Shown here piece after piece: positions 16,123 to 23,940 of a DNA stretch of 64,000 nt. Source of the stretch: Gammaproteobacteria bacterium (lineage in GTDB: Bacteria; Pseudomonadota; Gammaproteobacteria; Steroidobacterales; Steroidobacteraceae); assembly GCA_016874295.1 (NCBI GenBank), contig VGUH01000004.1, positions 62,001 through 126,000 on the forward strand. The letters are read 5' to 3'. The notes below the pieces were generated by a model. It saw nothing but the letters and a program-made list of their open reading frames with translations, ran no database searches and had not been told where the DNA came from. Every line of letters begins with the position of its first letter. The first letter of the stretch is position 1. A program made the position numbers and the translations under genes.

Positions 16123-17222
16123 ACGACACGGAACGCTTGCGGCTGGCGGCAACCCTCATGGAAGGATTCGCCGTCGCAACGGGCCTGGACGGCAGGTCGC
16201 GGCCGGTCAGATACCTCTGGACCGATGCCTTCGCCGTCTGCAATTTCCTCGGCCTGCACCGGGCGACCGGCAAGGCGTCCTGGCTCGAGTTCGCGCTGCG
16301 ACTGGTGGACCAGGTGCATCGTGAACTCGGCAGGCATCGCTCTGACGACGTTCGGCAAGGCTGGATCAGAGGCCTCGGCGAGGAGGAGGGCAGTCGTCAC
16401 CCGACGCGCGGCGGGCTGCGCATCGGCAAGCCGAGGCCGGAACGCGCGCCAGGCGAAGCCTTCGACGCGCACGCGGAGTGGGACCGTGACGGCCAGCACC
16501 TTCATTATCTGACCCAATGGATGCACGCGCTGCAGCGCGTGTCGGTGGCAACGGGGCAGGGCGTGTTTGCGGCCTGGGCGACCGAACTCGCGCTGGCTGC
16601 GCATGCCGCGTTTGCGCGCGGCCGCACCCCTCGCGGCATCGAGGACCTGGCCTGGAAGATGAGCATCGATCTTCGGCGCGCGCTGGTGCCTTCCATGGGC
16701 CAACACGATGCGCTCGACGCGCTTGCGGTCTACCTCGAACTGCAGGGCGGCGCCGACGCGCTAGAGCGCGAGATCGCAGACCTGAGGCCGCTGGCTGCCG
16801 CCGGTCCGCTCGAGACTGGCGATGCGCTCGGCATCGGCGCCCTGCCGACGAACGCTTACCGGCTCGCGACGCTTCCGGCGCGTGGCGCGTCGCGGGAGGA
16901 ACCGCTGGTTGCCCGGCTGCCCACCGTGGCGCGCGAGGGTCCCCTTCGAGTCCCCGCGCACGCGCGTCTTGCCTTTCGCGAACTGGGGCTCGCCATCGGT
17001 CTGCGCGCCATGCAGGAGCTTCGTGATAGCGGCAGGTGCGCGGGCAGCCTCGCCGCTGCATTGCACCGCGTCCTGGATTACCTGTGGCTTGCCGACGGCA
17101 TCGACGCCTGCTGGTCCGATCCTGCCCATCGACGGTCGGCCGCCTGGACGGAGCATCGGCACATCAACGACGTCATGCTCGCGACGTCGCTGTGGCCTGA
17201 CGGCTATTTATTACGCCTCTGA
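16119..17222 (+). CDS. Conserved hypothetical protein, probable alpha/alpha-barrel
   Basis: A 367-aa protein starts at a GTG overlapping the esterase stop (GTGA), implying translational coupling. It is helical and lacks a signal peptide or membrane segment. It contains conserved-looking aromatic and acidic stretches: YLWTDAFAVCNFLGLH (residues ~30-45), HAEWDRDGQHLHYLTQWMHAL, VPSMGQHDALDALAVYLEL and HRHINDVMLATSLWPDGY near the end. The spaced helical hairpins recall six-hairpin glycosidase-like folds. I do not recognise a defined family. The tight linkage to the PCMT-esterase gene suggests a shared, unknown role. Confidence 0.65.
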   Translation: MNDTERLRLAATLMEGFAVATGLDGRSRPVRYLWTDAFAVCNFLGLHRATGKASWLEFALRLVDQVHRELGRHRSDDVRQGWIRGLGEEEGSRHPTRGGLRIGKPRPERAPGEAFDAHAEWDRDGQHLHYLTQWMHALQRVSVATGQGVFAAWATELALAAHAAFARGRTPRGIEDLAWKMSIDLRRALVPSMGQHDALDALAVYLELQGGADALEREIADLRPLAAAGPLETGDALGIGALPTNAYRLATLPARGASREEPLVARLPTVAREGPLRVPAHARLAFRELGLAIGLRAMQELRDSGRCAGSLAAALHRVLDYLWLADGIDACWSDPAHRRSAAWTEHRHINDVMLATSLWPDGYLLRL

Positions 17223-17681
17223 GGGGGGTGCCTTGTGGTCCTTCGCGAGCTCGATGAACTCGGGGTCGTCGTACAGACAGGGAGGCATCGAAGCCGGCGT
17301 GAGTGCAGGGCGGCAGCGGCAATCGATGTCCTCATCCCTTGTTTTCCAGTGACCTAATCCTATATAACATTTACCATAATATACATTATGCGAACTAAGT
17401 ACCGGGCGGCGGAAACCGGCGCTTGGGGTGTTCGGGTCGACTAGCTCACTGTCCTTCTGCTCCGCGGCCATGCAGTAAATCGATCAGTACAGCCAGGGCC
17501 GGCGCCGTCTCGTATTGCCGGCCATCACAGTGCGCGGCAGATCGCACGGCAGCTTCGAATCGAGAAACAACTGCGCCGCTATCTCGAGCGCGCCGGCATC
17601 GTCGGGAATGGCCCGGCGACCTCGAAGCGCACGCGGCTGCAGAGGCAACTGCCGCGCAGGACCTCCGTAACCGCCGCGGTA
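17223..17681. other. Decayed gap without a recognisable intact gene
   Basis: About 460 bases contain no convincing intact gene. The stretch 17350-17390 (including TATATAACATT and ATAATATACATTATG) is strikingly A+T-rich against the rest of the window and could be a promoter or a foreign remnant. A minus-strand frame of 86 codons (17211-17471) crosses it and ends in a plausible-looking tail (PEFIELAKDHKAPPSEA) but matches nothing I know. A remnant of a GFA-family gene lies at its right end. Confidence 0.5.
17582..17662 (-). pseudogene. N-terminal remnant of a GFA (glutathione-dependent formaldehyde-activating-like) protein
   Basis: On the minus strand about 27 codons read like the start of a GFA/CENP-V-family zinc protein: RGSCLCSRVRFEVAGPFPTM. 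In that family GSCLCGAVRFEV is followed by a Cys-His-Cys zinc site, which is absent here; homology stops after PTM. This appears to be all that survives of the gene. Confidence 0.4.
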
Positions 17682-18089
17682 TCAGTCGGGCCCGTTACCT
17701 GCACGGTACCGCTCCTTGAGCCGCTCCCGGGCCTCGGCGCGCATCTTCTCCCACTCGGCTTCCTGTTCGTCGTCCAGGATCGCGCGTACTTTTTCCTGGT
17801 ACTCGTCCGCCACAGGCCGCGCCTCGTGATACATGACGCGCCTGTCGGTGCGCGATTCGTCGCCGGCATGCTTTTCACGGATCGCTTTCAACTTCGCCGC
17901 GCGTTCCTCGAGCAGCGGCTTGAGCTGCGCTTCCTGCTCTGGCGTGAGTTTCAGCCGTTCCCTGGCCTCCGCGATCGCCGCCTGGATGGCCGCGGGATCG
18001 GCCGCCGGCGTCTCGCACGACGCACGGGCTGCGGGCAGCAACAGGATGATGCCCACCAGGAGGGAGAAGCGGAACCGGTACGCGCTCAT
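17682..18089 (-). CDS. Small periplasmic helical protein, Spy/CpxP-like
   Basis: A 135-aa protein with a signal peptide (FSLLVGIILLLPAARASC, cut near residue 25) and a charged helical mature part containing LKLTPEQEAQLKPLLEERAAKL and ILDDEQEAEWEKMRAEARERL. The LTPEQ and DEQ-WEKM segments resemble the LTxxQ-type repeats of Spy/CpxP periplasmic chaperones, although the match is loose. The start is chosen at the ATG with AGGAGG nine bases upstream (18089). It is divergent from the rhombosortase gene. Confidence 0.6.
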   Translation of the reverse strand: MSAYRFRFSLLVGIILLLPAARASCETPAADPAAIQAAIAEARERLKLTPEQEAQLKPLLEERAAKLKAIREKHAGDESRTDRRVMYHEARPVADEYQEKVRAILDDEQEAEWEKMRAEARERLKERYRAGNGPD

Positions 18090-18194
18090 CCGAGACCTCC
18101 TCAGCGCGGGGACGATGGCAGGAACGGCAGCATACATGCGCCGCGACCAGGAGCTTGGCTCCATAATGGCGCACACCTACGCACCGAGTGCAGC

Positions 18195-18782
18195 ATGCGC
18201 CTTGCGGCCACCTCCGGCCTGTATGCCGTCGCCGTCGCCGTCGTGGCAGCGGAAATCTTCCTGCCCGCGGGGGTCTTGGAGTACCGGCGCGCCCTCGCCT
18301 TCCCGGAGCCCTGGCGGCTCCTGACCGCCCACTTTGTGCACCTGTCCTTCCTGCACGCCTGCCTGAACGGCGTGGCGCTGGTCCTGCTCGGCCACTTGTT
18401 CGCGGATCGCCTGCGGCCGCGCGACATGGCCGGGATCCTCGCAGTTGCGCCGATCCTGCTGTCGCTCGCCTTCTGGCTCGCGTTGCCCGAATTGCAGTGG
18501 TACCGGGGCTTGTCCGGCGTCTTGCACGCGATCTACTTCGCCGGTTGCGTCGCGTGGATCGGGCAGACCGCGGGCCGGGCGCGCTGGCTGCCGATCGCAG
18601 CGCTGGTCGGCGGAACGGCGAAGGTCCTCGTCGAGCAGCCGTGGGACGCGAGCTTTCCGGTCCATGAGGTGCTACGCGTGGCGGTGGTTCCCCAGGCGCA
18701 CCTGATCGGAGCGGTCGTCGGCACGGCTGCCGGACTTGTGCTGCGCCAGCGCCGACAGCAGGAGGAGCCCGCACAGCCATAG
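18195..18782 (+). CDS. rrtA: Rhombosortase (rhomboid-family GlyGly-CTERM protease)
   Basis: A 195-aa inner-membrane protein with about six hydrophobic helices. It has the rhomboid serine motif in WYRGLSGVLHAIYFAG (catalytic Ser near residue 105) and a C-terminal histidine helix QAHLIGAVVGTAAG (near residue 174). Size and the GLSGVLH motif fit rhombosortase, which cleaves the C-terminal GlyGly-CTERM anchor of type II-secreted proteins. The convergent neighbour carries exactly such a C terminus, and the two reading frames overlap by about 110 bases at their 3' ends. The start is the first ATG in a good context (18195). Confidence 0.85.
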   Translation: MRLAATSGLYAVAVAVVAAEIFLPAGVLEYRRALAFPEPWRLLTAHFVHLSFLHACLNGVALVLLGHLFADRLRPRDMAGILAVAPILLSLAFWLALPELQWYRGLSGVLHAIYFAGCVAWIGQTAGRARWLPIAALVGGTAKVLVEQPWDASFPVHEVLRVAVVPQAHLIGAVVGTAAGLVLRQRRQQEEPAQP

Positions 18783-20843
18783 CAGCTCGACGCCTGGTGC
18801 GCCGCCGCCACCCCGACCGCCGGGAGGCGGGGTGACCGTGCTGTCATTGTCTGCGACATTCACGGTCAGCGACGCCGCCCCGTCGAGCGCCGCGCCGCCG
18901 CCTGCATTCGCGAGCCTGATCTCAAAGGACTCACCCTCCTCGTCCTCGCTGTCGTCGATGAGCGAAATCGTGATGACCTTGTCACCCATGTCGCCATCGC
19001 CCCAGGACAACGTGCCTGACGCTGCCGTGTAGTCACTGCCCGCGGTGGCGGTCGCGTCGGCGGTGCTGTAGTCGATCGTGACGGCACCCAGCGTGCCGCC
19101 GCTGCGCCGCACGATCAATTCGACATCGCCGGCGCCTTCTTCGGCGCCGGCAGCCGGTACCGCGAAGCCGAGCTGCCCGACCTGCTGCGCCAGCGTCGCG
19201 GCATGGTCACGCAGCACAAAGAGCCCGTTGTTGATGTCGCTGACGACTACGATGCCGGACGGGAAGAACGGGTACACGCCCCAGGCCCCGTCCGTTCCCG
19301 CGACGTTGGCGCCCGGCGCGAGGAAGGTGTCGAAGCTCGCGACCTCGCGCAGCCGCTCCGGGTCAGCGGCATCGAACACCACGAGCCCCCGGCGATAGTG
19401 CGAAACGTACAGGAAACCGTTCCTGACGTAGCCATTGTGGTCGGTCGTCGTATCGGGGCCCTGGTAACTCGCGATGATGAACGGATTGCGCAGGTCCTCG
19501 ACACTCATGGTGTAGATCTGCGTGCGCAGACCGCCGAACAGTTCCTCGGTCTCGTCATGCACGAAGATGTGCCGCTGGTCGGCGGTCGGCCACCCGGAAT
19601 GCGTATAGCTCGCATCCGAGTAGGTCGTCGACGAAAGCATGACCGGCGCCGTCTTGTCCGTGACGTCCCACAGGTCCACGGTGTTCTCGTTGAAGTCGAC
19701 ATATACCTCGCAGGGATCGTGCCCCGCGGCGCACTGCGCGGTGCGCGCGTCGGTGATCAGCAGGCTGGTCGCATCGTGAACGTACTGCGTGCCTGCCGGC
19801 GCGGTGGCGACGAGCTGCGGCACCGACGGACTCGCGAGGCTGTAGGCGCGCCAGGCACCGCCATTGACATTGCTGCCGGCCAGGTACAGGTAAGCCTGCG
19901 TGCCCGGCAACGCGATGTTGGTGGCGTAGTCGATATTCGAGACATAGGCCGTGTGCTGGGAGCCCGTGTCGGACAGGGTCGTGGCAAGCGTCGCGCTCAC
20001 CGGCAGGCCGGAAAGATCGATGACCTGCAGTCCGGCGCCGGAGGCCTCGGTCGTGACATAGGCGTACGCCCGGTAGCGATTGCTGCCGGCGTCGAAATGC
20101 TGGTAGACCTTGACCTCGCGCCAGGAAGACTCCGGACCGGGGATTGTGACGACCTCGCGCGGATTCTCCGGATCCGCGAGGTCGACGACGGCCGTGCCGT
20201 TGCCAAGCCCCACGATCGCGTACTCGCGGCCGTCGTTCTGGTCGACATAGCCCCAGACGTTGGCGGCTGCGAATGGCTGCGTGGAAAAATCCTCGAGTGC
20301 GATCTGTGCGAGGAAATCGACATTGCGACACGGAAATTGGCCGGCCTCGCCTTGCACGCAGGCTTCCGCCTGCCTGGCCGTCGCCTGCAGAGCGGGCGCG
20401 GGACTGTCGTCGACCATGCCTTCCCGGGCCGACGTGAGATCCGCCGCCCACTTGAACCCGAGATGCATCAGTTGCTGTCGATAGCGCCGGTCGACGCCGA
20501 CCAGGATCGTGGGATACGCATGGCGATCGCGCTCCACGAAATGCCCGCCCGGCTCGTAGCCGCCCTGGGCGCGGATGGCCCCGAACAGGAAGCTCTCGGG
20601 ATCGACGCCGGTCACGTCGTAGGTGCCGGCCGACACCTTGATTGTGTTGCCGGGACGGGCCTGCCCGAGCGCGTACTGGATGCTGGCGCATGGCTCGTGG
20701 TGTTGGAGGCATTCGGTGGCGTCCGCACCGGCGGCGGCGACGAAGCGCGCGCCGAGCGTGTCGTTATGCGAAGACACCGGAGTGACCGACAGCGCGAGCC
20801 CGATGACGCACGAGCCGGCGGCGCGGGCCTGCGCGCCGTTCAT
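18672..20843 (-). CDS. Choice-of-anchor B (LVIVD-repeat) protein with Calx-beta domain and GlyGly-CTERM
   Basis: A 723-aa exported protein. An N-terminal signal lies around residues 8-25, followed by a short region with paired cysteines. Beta-propeller LVIVD-type repeats span about 190-560 (for example YAIVGLGNGTAVVDLADPENP, VVFDAADPERLREVASF, GIVVVSDINNGLFVLRD). A Calx-beta domain lies at about 580-680 (VTIDYSTADATATAGSDY). The C-terminal sorting signal is a glycine-rich GGRGGGGAPG followed by a hydrophobic helix (VELLWLCGLLLLSAL) and a basic tail. This is a GlyGly-CTERM signal, the substrate mark for rhombosortase, whose gene abuts it. The 23-residue tail after the helix is longer than usual. 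Its ATG overlaps the preceding DUF1330 fragment (ATGA). Confidence 0.85.
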   Translation of the reverse strand: MNGAQARAAGSCVIGLALSVTPVSSHNDTLGARFVAAAGADATECLQHHEPCASIQYALGQARPGNTIKVSAGTYDVTGVDPESFLFGAIRAQGGYEPGGHFVERDRHAYPTILVGVDRRYRQQLMHLGFKWAADLTSAREGMVDDSPAPALQATARQAEACVQGEAGQFPCRNVDFLAQIALEDFSTQPFAAANVWGYVDQNDGREYAIVGLGNGTAVVDLADPENPREVVTIPGPESSWREVKVYQHFDAGSNRYRAYAYVTTEASGAGLQVIDLSGLPVSATLATTLSDTGSQHTAYVSNIDYATNIALPGTQAYLYLAGSNVNGGAWRAYSLASPSVPQLVATAPAGTQYVHDATSLLITDARTAQCAAGHDPCEVYVDFNENTVDLWDVTDKTAPVMLSSTTYSDASYTHSGWPTADQRHIFVHDETEELFGGLRTQIYTMSVEDLRNPFIIASYQGPDTTTDHNGYVRNGFLYVSHYRRGLVVFDAADPERLREVASFDTFLAPGANVAGTDGAWGVYPFFPSGIVVVSDINNGLFVLRDHAATLAQQVGQLGFAVPAAGAEEGAGDVELIVRRSGGTLGAVTIDYSTADATATAGSDYTAASGTLSWGDGDMGDKVITISLIDDSEDEEGESFEIRLANAGGGAALDGAASLTVNVADNDSTVTPPPGGRGGGGAPGVELLWLCGLLLLSALAQHKSGSRADDRSDQVRLGNHRHA

Positions 20844-21043
20844 GGCGCGCTGGCGGGCTCGACGCCCTCGACGAGGATCAGCGTGCCGGTCGAAGCGCTC
20901 TGCCTGATCGCCATCGCGACGCGGTAGTCCGCGGAGGCGTACCAGGCCTTCGCATGCTCGTGGCTCGGGAACTCGATCACCACGATCCGGTTGGTCGGCG
21001 TCTCAGCCGGCAAGGAATCGGTGCGGATGGCCAACTCGTTCAC
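20840..21043 (-). pseudogene. DUF1330-family C-terminal fragment
   Basis: The 67 codons contain the C-terminal half of a DUF1330 (dimeric alpha-beta barrel) protein: NRIVVIEFPSHEHAKAWYAS and IRQSASTGTLILVEGV. The matching N-terminal half lies 240 bases upstream in the same frame (21284-21424). It opens with a GTG that overlaps the stop of a small membrane ORF, so translation is possible, but half a barrel is unlikely to fold normally. The first ~16 residues (NELAIRTDSLPAETPT) are not part of the family. Confidence 0.65.
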
Positions 21044-21255
21044 GACGGTCTCCTCGCTTTCAAGAATCCCTCAATCACCCACAGGGCGGCCCACACCAGC
21101 CCCGGTGGGATAACGGCGACCGCAAGGAAGAGGTAGATGGCCGGGCGCGAATTCCAGCATCAGTCGAGGCACACCCACCCAAAGACGAAGATCCAGGCAA
21201 CCCCGAGAACCCATGCGACCACCCACAACCGGCGGAAGCCGTCGCTGATCGCCAT
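21040..21255 (-). pseudogene. Small two-helix membrane protein with an in-frame TGA
   Basis: A 71-codon frame from ATG 21255 encodes two hydrophobic helices (RRLWVVAWVLGVAWIFVFGW and YLFLAVAVIPPGLVWAALW) and a basic end (KARRPS). This is a common layout for small inner-membrane proteins. TGA at 21160-21162 stops it after 31 residues. It lies entirely between the two halves of a DUF1330 gene, and its final TGA overlaps the GTG of the C-terminal half. Confidence 0.5.
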
Positions 21256-21424
21256 GAGGGGCACCTTTTCCGATAAGTGTAACACCCTCGAGTTTCTCCG
21301 CGTGCCCTCCCCACGCGATTAAGCGGCCGTTGAACGGCGCAATCGAGCCGGGGGTCAGCTTGACGTAGTCCTGGTAACGCTCGGGATCCCGCACGTCGAT
21401 ATTGGCGATGACATAGGCCTTCAC
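21071..21424 (-). pseudogene. DUF1330-family N-terminal fragment
   Basis: The first 47 residues (21284-21424) are a clear DUF1330 start: MKAYVIANIDVRDPERYQDY, then FNGRLIAWGGHAEKLEG. After LEG the frame enters unrelated sequence and stops at 21071. The missing half resumes at about 20990, in the same frame. This is consistent with an insertion of roughly 290 bp inside one former gene of about 95 codons. No function is established for DUF1330. Confidence 0.65.
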
Positions 21425-21442
21425 GAGATCTCCTTACCGCGG

Positions 21443-21982
21443 TCAGGGGGACACAGTGGTCATGGGAATCGCCTGTGCCGGATAGGGAAGCTCGAGCGGG
21501 GCCGGCGCATGCAGGCAGAACTCCGGCGTCGGGCCGAGCGTCATGCGCCGCCCCCAGAGGGCGCAGCCCGCGGCAACGAGCGGTGCGAGCGACGAATCGA
21601 AAGCGGCGTAGCCCATGCCGTCCGGCTTCGAGAGCCAGTACGCCACCGCGGGGGCGATCACCTCCCCCATCCGCAAGTGGTAAAGGCCGCCGGTACCCGC
21701 GACCGCCATCGCAGCGACGCGGTCATGCGGCCGCTGGCGCGCTTCGCTCACCGCCGCGCCGTTCAGGGCATCGAGCGCGGTGGAATTCTCGAGCAGGTGC
21801 CAGTCTTCGTAACCTGCCTGTTCGCCGAGCCACGGAATCGCGTCCAGCCTGAAGACCCGGACGGCTCGCAGGCCCTGCACCCCCGCCGCGCGCAGCGCGC
21901 GGCGAAAATCGCCGTGGGCATACTCGTACTCGCGCGCCGCGGCGCCCGGGCGCGGCACGTGCCAGAAGACGTAGGCCAGCAA
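21443..21982 (-). CDS. Conserved hypothetical protein
   Basis: A 179-aa soluble protein with no signal or membrane segment. It begins AYVFWHVPRPGAAAREYEYAH and has YEDWHLLENSTALDALNGAAV, which recalls ferredoxin-like alpha-beta barrels, and a C-terminal region with WGRRMTLGPTPEFCLHAP. I do not recognise the family. The only in-frame start is a TTG placed directly after the stop codon of the small basic gene upstream, which implies translation coupled to that gene. Confidence 0.6.
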   Translation of the reverse strand: MLAYVFWHVPRPGAAAREYEYAHGDFRRALRAAGVQGLRAVRVFRLDAIPWLGEQAGYEDWHLLENSTALDALNGAAVSEARQRPHDRVAAMAVAGTGGLYHLRMGEVIAPAVAYWLSKPDGMGYAAFDSSLAPLVAAGCALWGRRMTLGPTPEFCLHAPAPLELPYPAQAIPMTTVSP

Positions 21983-22093
21983 CTACATCAGGCCTTTCTG
22001 GCGTTTTTTCTCGCGCTTGAGCGCGCGTTTCTCGGCGAGCGTGTGCTGAGCCTTCTTCTTGGTCTCGCGCTTCTGGTCCATGCCCTTGCTCAT
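21983..22093 (-). CDS. Small highly basic protein (36 aa)
   Basis: The 36-codon frame begins MSKGMDQKRETKKKAQHTL and ends KREKKRQKGLM. An ideal Shine-Dalgarno (AGGAGG) sits ten bases before the ATG. Short lysine-rich proteins beginning MSKGMDxKK are common, conserved and uncharacterised in gammaproteobacteria. The lysine and arginine pattern suggests binding to nucleic acid or the ribosome, but that is only inference. It lies directly upstream of the TTG-initiated hypothetical gene. Confidence 0.65.
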   Translation of the reverse strand: MSKGMDQKRETKKKAQHTLAEKRALKREKKRQKGLM

Positions 22094-22141
22094 CGGCGTG
22101 TCCTCCTGTGCACCAATGTCGAACGCATTCTGCCACCGGCC

Positions 22142-22987
22142 TCAAGGCAGGCGCAGCGATTGCCAGGCGCGCAGTCGCCAGGTCCCGTCCACCCGGGCGT
22201 ACACGGCGAGGTAACGGGCCGGAAAGTCGACTGCCTGGTCTCCCGCGCGAGCGTGGATGCGGGCGATACCCCGCACGATCGCGGTGTCCGCGCCCCCGAA
22301 GCTCACCTGGCGCTCGGAAGGCACGATCGCGAGGTACCTCAATCTGCCACCCACGACGCCCTCGATCAATTGTTCGCGATCATCGACCTTGCCGGTGGAG
22401 TGGACATAGACAAGGTCCTCGGCCAGCCAGCGGCGCATGGCTTCCGGCTCCGCAGCGACCATGGCCGCGAAGCGCGCGTCCTCGGCTGCGAGCACCCCGT
22501 CGGGATCCGCCGCCGGGGCAACCACGCGGGCGAAGTTCAGCGTGAATCCGTCTCCGGCGCCGTCACCGACGGTGACCGCCAGCATTTCGCCCCCCTGCCG
22601 TACGTACTCGATCCGCTTCGGGAAATCGTGCCCGGGATTGACGAACGCGAGGCGACCGTCCTCGCATTCACTCAGGCGGATGGCCACCGGCAACGGGTTG
22701 TGCGCGACCTTGGCGACATAGAAGACGCCGTCCGCCATCGCGACCAGCCGCAGGTCCTCGCTGCTTGAATTCGACGGCGCCGCCTTGGGCGTCTCGCTGC
22801 CGATACCCTCCCAGGTCCGCGGGCTGCGGGCCGTCCAGGATTCGCGAATCGTCGATTTCTCGTTATCGGCAACCCATTCGCCGAGCAGCCACGCGAGCGG
22901 ATCCAGCGAGCGGCACTCGCCGGCGAAAGCCGGCAGACAAAACAGGGCGAGAATGGCTGACGGCAAGTGAAGAGCAGGCTGGCGCAT
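22142..22987 (-). CDS. Exported protein with DUF6265-like and SnoaL/DUF4440-like domains
   Basis: A 281-aa protein with a signal peptide ([16 protein letters not shown]). Residues ~25-145 resemble DUF6265: [41 protein letters not shown]. Residues ~160-280 form an NTF2/SnoaL-like domain: [32 protein letters not shown], ending [15 protein letters not shown], as in DUF4440 proteins. The start at 22987 is preferred because it begins the signal peptide; an upstream start would add 13 residues. Neither domain has a defined activity here. The gene is divergent from prpB. Confidence 0.7.
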   Translation of the reverse strand: MRQPALHLPSAILALFCLPAFAGECRSLDPLAWLLGEWVADNEKSTIRESWTARSPRTWEGIGSETPKAAPSNSSSEDLRLVAMADGVFYVAKVAHNPLPVAIRLSECEDGRLAFVNPGHDFPKRIEYVRQGGEMLAVTVGDGAGDGFTLNFARVVAPAADPDGVLAAEDARFAAMVAAEPEAMRRWLAEDLVYVHSTGKVDDREQLIEGVVGGRLRYLAIVPSERQVSFGGADTAIVRGIARIHARAGDQAVDFPARYLAVYARVDGTWRLRAWQSLRLP

Positions 22988-23046
22988 GGTCAACTCGTGG
23001 CGGCGCCGCGCTCCGGGAGCGCGCAATGCCCATGTATCATACGCGG

Positions 23047-23940
23047 ATGAGCGAGACTTCCCCGGGCCGGCGCCTGCGCGCGGCCATCGGCGCCGAGCGG
23101 CCGCTCCAGGTCGCCGGCGCGGTCAATGCCTACAGCGCGCTGCTCGCGGAACGCGCCGGCTTCCGGGCGCTGTACCTGTCGGGCGCGGGGGTCGCGAATG
23201 CCTCGTTCGGGCTGCCTGACCTCGGCATCACGAGCCTCAACGACGTGTGCGAGGATGCCCGCCGCATCTGCGGCGCGACGTCGCTGCCGCTCCTGGTTGA
23301 CGCCGACACCGGGTTCGGGGCTGCATTCTCGATCGCGCGCACGACGCGCGAACTGGCGCGTGCTGGTGCGGCGGGCATGCATCTTGAGGACCAGGTCCAG
23401 GCAAAACGCTGCGGCCACCGCCCCGGCAAGGAGCTCGTGGCCGCAGCGGAGATGGCCGATCGCATTCGCACCGCGGTGGACGCGCGTACCGACGACGGCT
23501 TTGTCGTCATGGCCCGTACCGACGCCCACGCAGTCGAGGGCCAGCGAGCCGCGATCGACCGGGCTGCCGCCTACGCCGAGGCGGGCGCGGACATGATCTT
23601 CGCCGAGGCGCTGACCTCACTCGCGGAGTACCGCGAGTTCACTCACGCGCTGTCGGTGCCGGTGCTCGCCAACATCACCGAATTCGGGCGCACGCCCCTG
23701 TTCACGACTGCAGAGCTCGGCGATGCGGGGGTACGGCTCGTGCTCTATCCCCTGTCCGCCTTCCGGGCCATGAGCCGGGCTGCCGAGCAGGTGTATGCCG
23801 CAGTCCGCCAGGACGGGACGCAGCGCGCCGTCACCGACCGCATGCAGACCCGCGAGGAGCTGTACACGGTGCTCGGCTATCACCACTACGAGCGCAAGCT
23901 CGACGAGCTCTTCAGCCGCGACAGGGAGCGCAAGGCGTGA
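23047..23940 (+). CDS. prpB: 2-methylisocitrate lyase
   Basis: PrpB splits 2-methylisocitrate into pyruvate and succinate, the last step of the methylcitrate cycle for propionyl-CoA. The 297-aa protein belongs to the isocitrate lyase/PEP mutase superfamily. It shows [18 protein letters not shown], the metal-site [24 protein letters not shown] with the catalytic Cys, and [12 protein letters not shown]. The start at 23047 gives the usual N terminus; an ATG seven codons upstream is possible. It overlaps prpC by four bases and heads a prpB-prpC-prpD operon. Confidence 0.95.
   Translation: MSETSPGRRLRAAIGAERPLQVAGAVNAYSALLAERAGFRALYLSGAGVANASFGLPDLGITSLNDVCEDARRICGATSLPLLVDADTGFGAAFSIARTTRELARAGAAGMHLEDQVQAKRCGHRPGKELVAAAEMADRIRTAVDARTDDGFVVMARTDAHAVEGQRAAIDRAAAYAEAGADMIFAEALTSLAEYREFTHALSVPVLANITEFGRTPLFTTAELGDAGVRLVLYPLSAFRAMSRAAEQVYAAVRQDGTQRAVTDRMQTREELYTVLGYHHYERKLDELFSRDRERKA

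Noticed and set aside
17211-17471. 86-codon minus-strand frame as a real gene
   Set aside because: No start context or family match was found and it crosses an A+T-rich patch; it is described only within the gap entry.
19203-20927. 574-codon plus-strand frame opposite the choice-of-anchor protein
   Set aside because: No domain, shadow composition, and the minus-strand gene has clear repeats, a signal peptide and a sorting signal.
21160-21162. Selenocysteine at in-frame TGA codons
   Set aside because: No SECIS-like hairpin was seen, the affected genes are not selenoprotein families, and other mutation types occur nearby.
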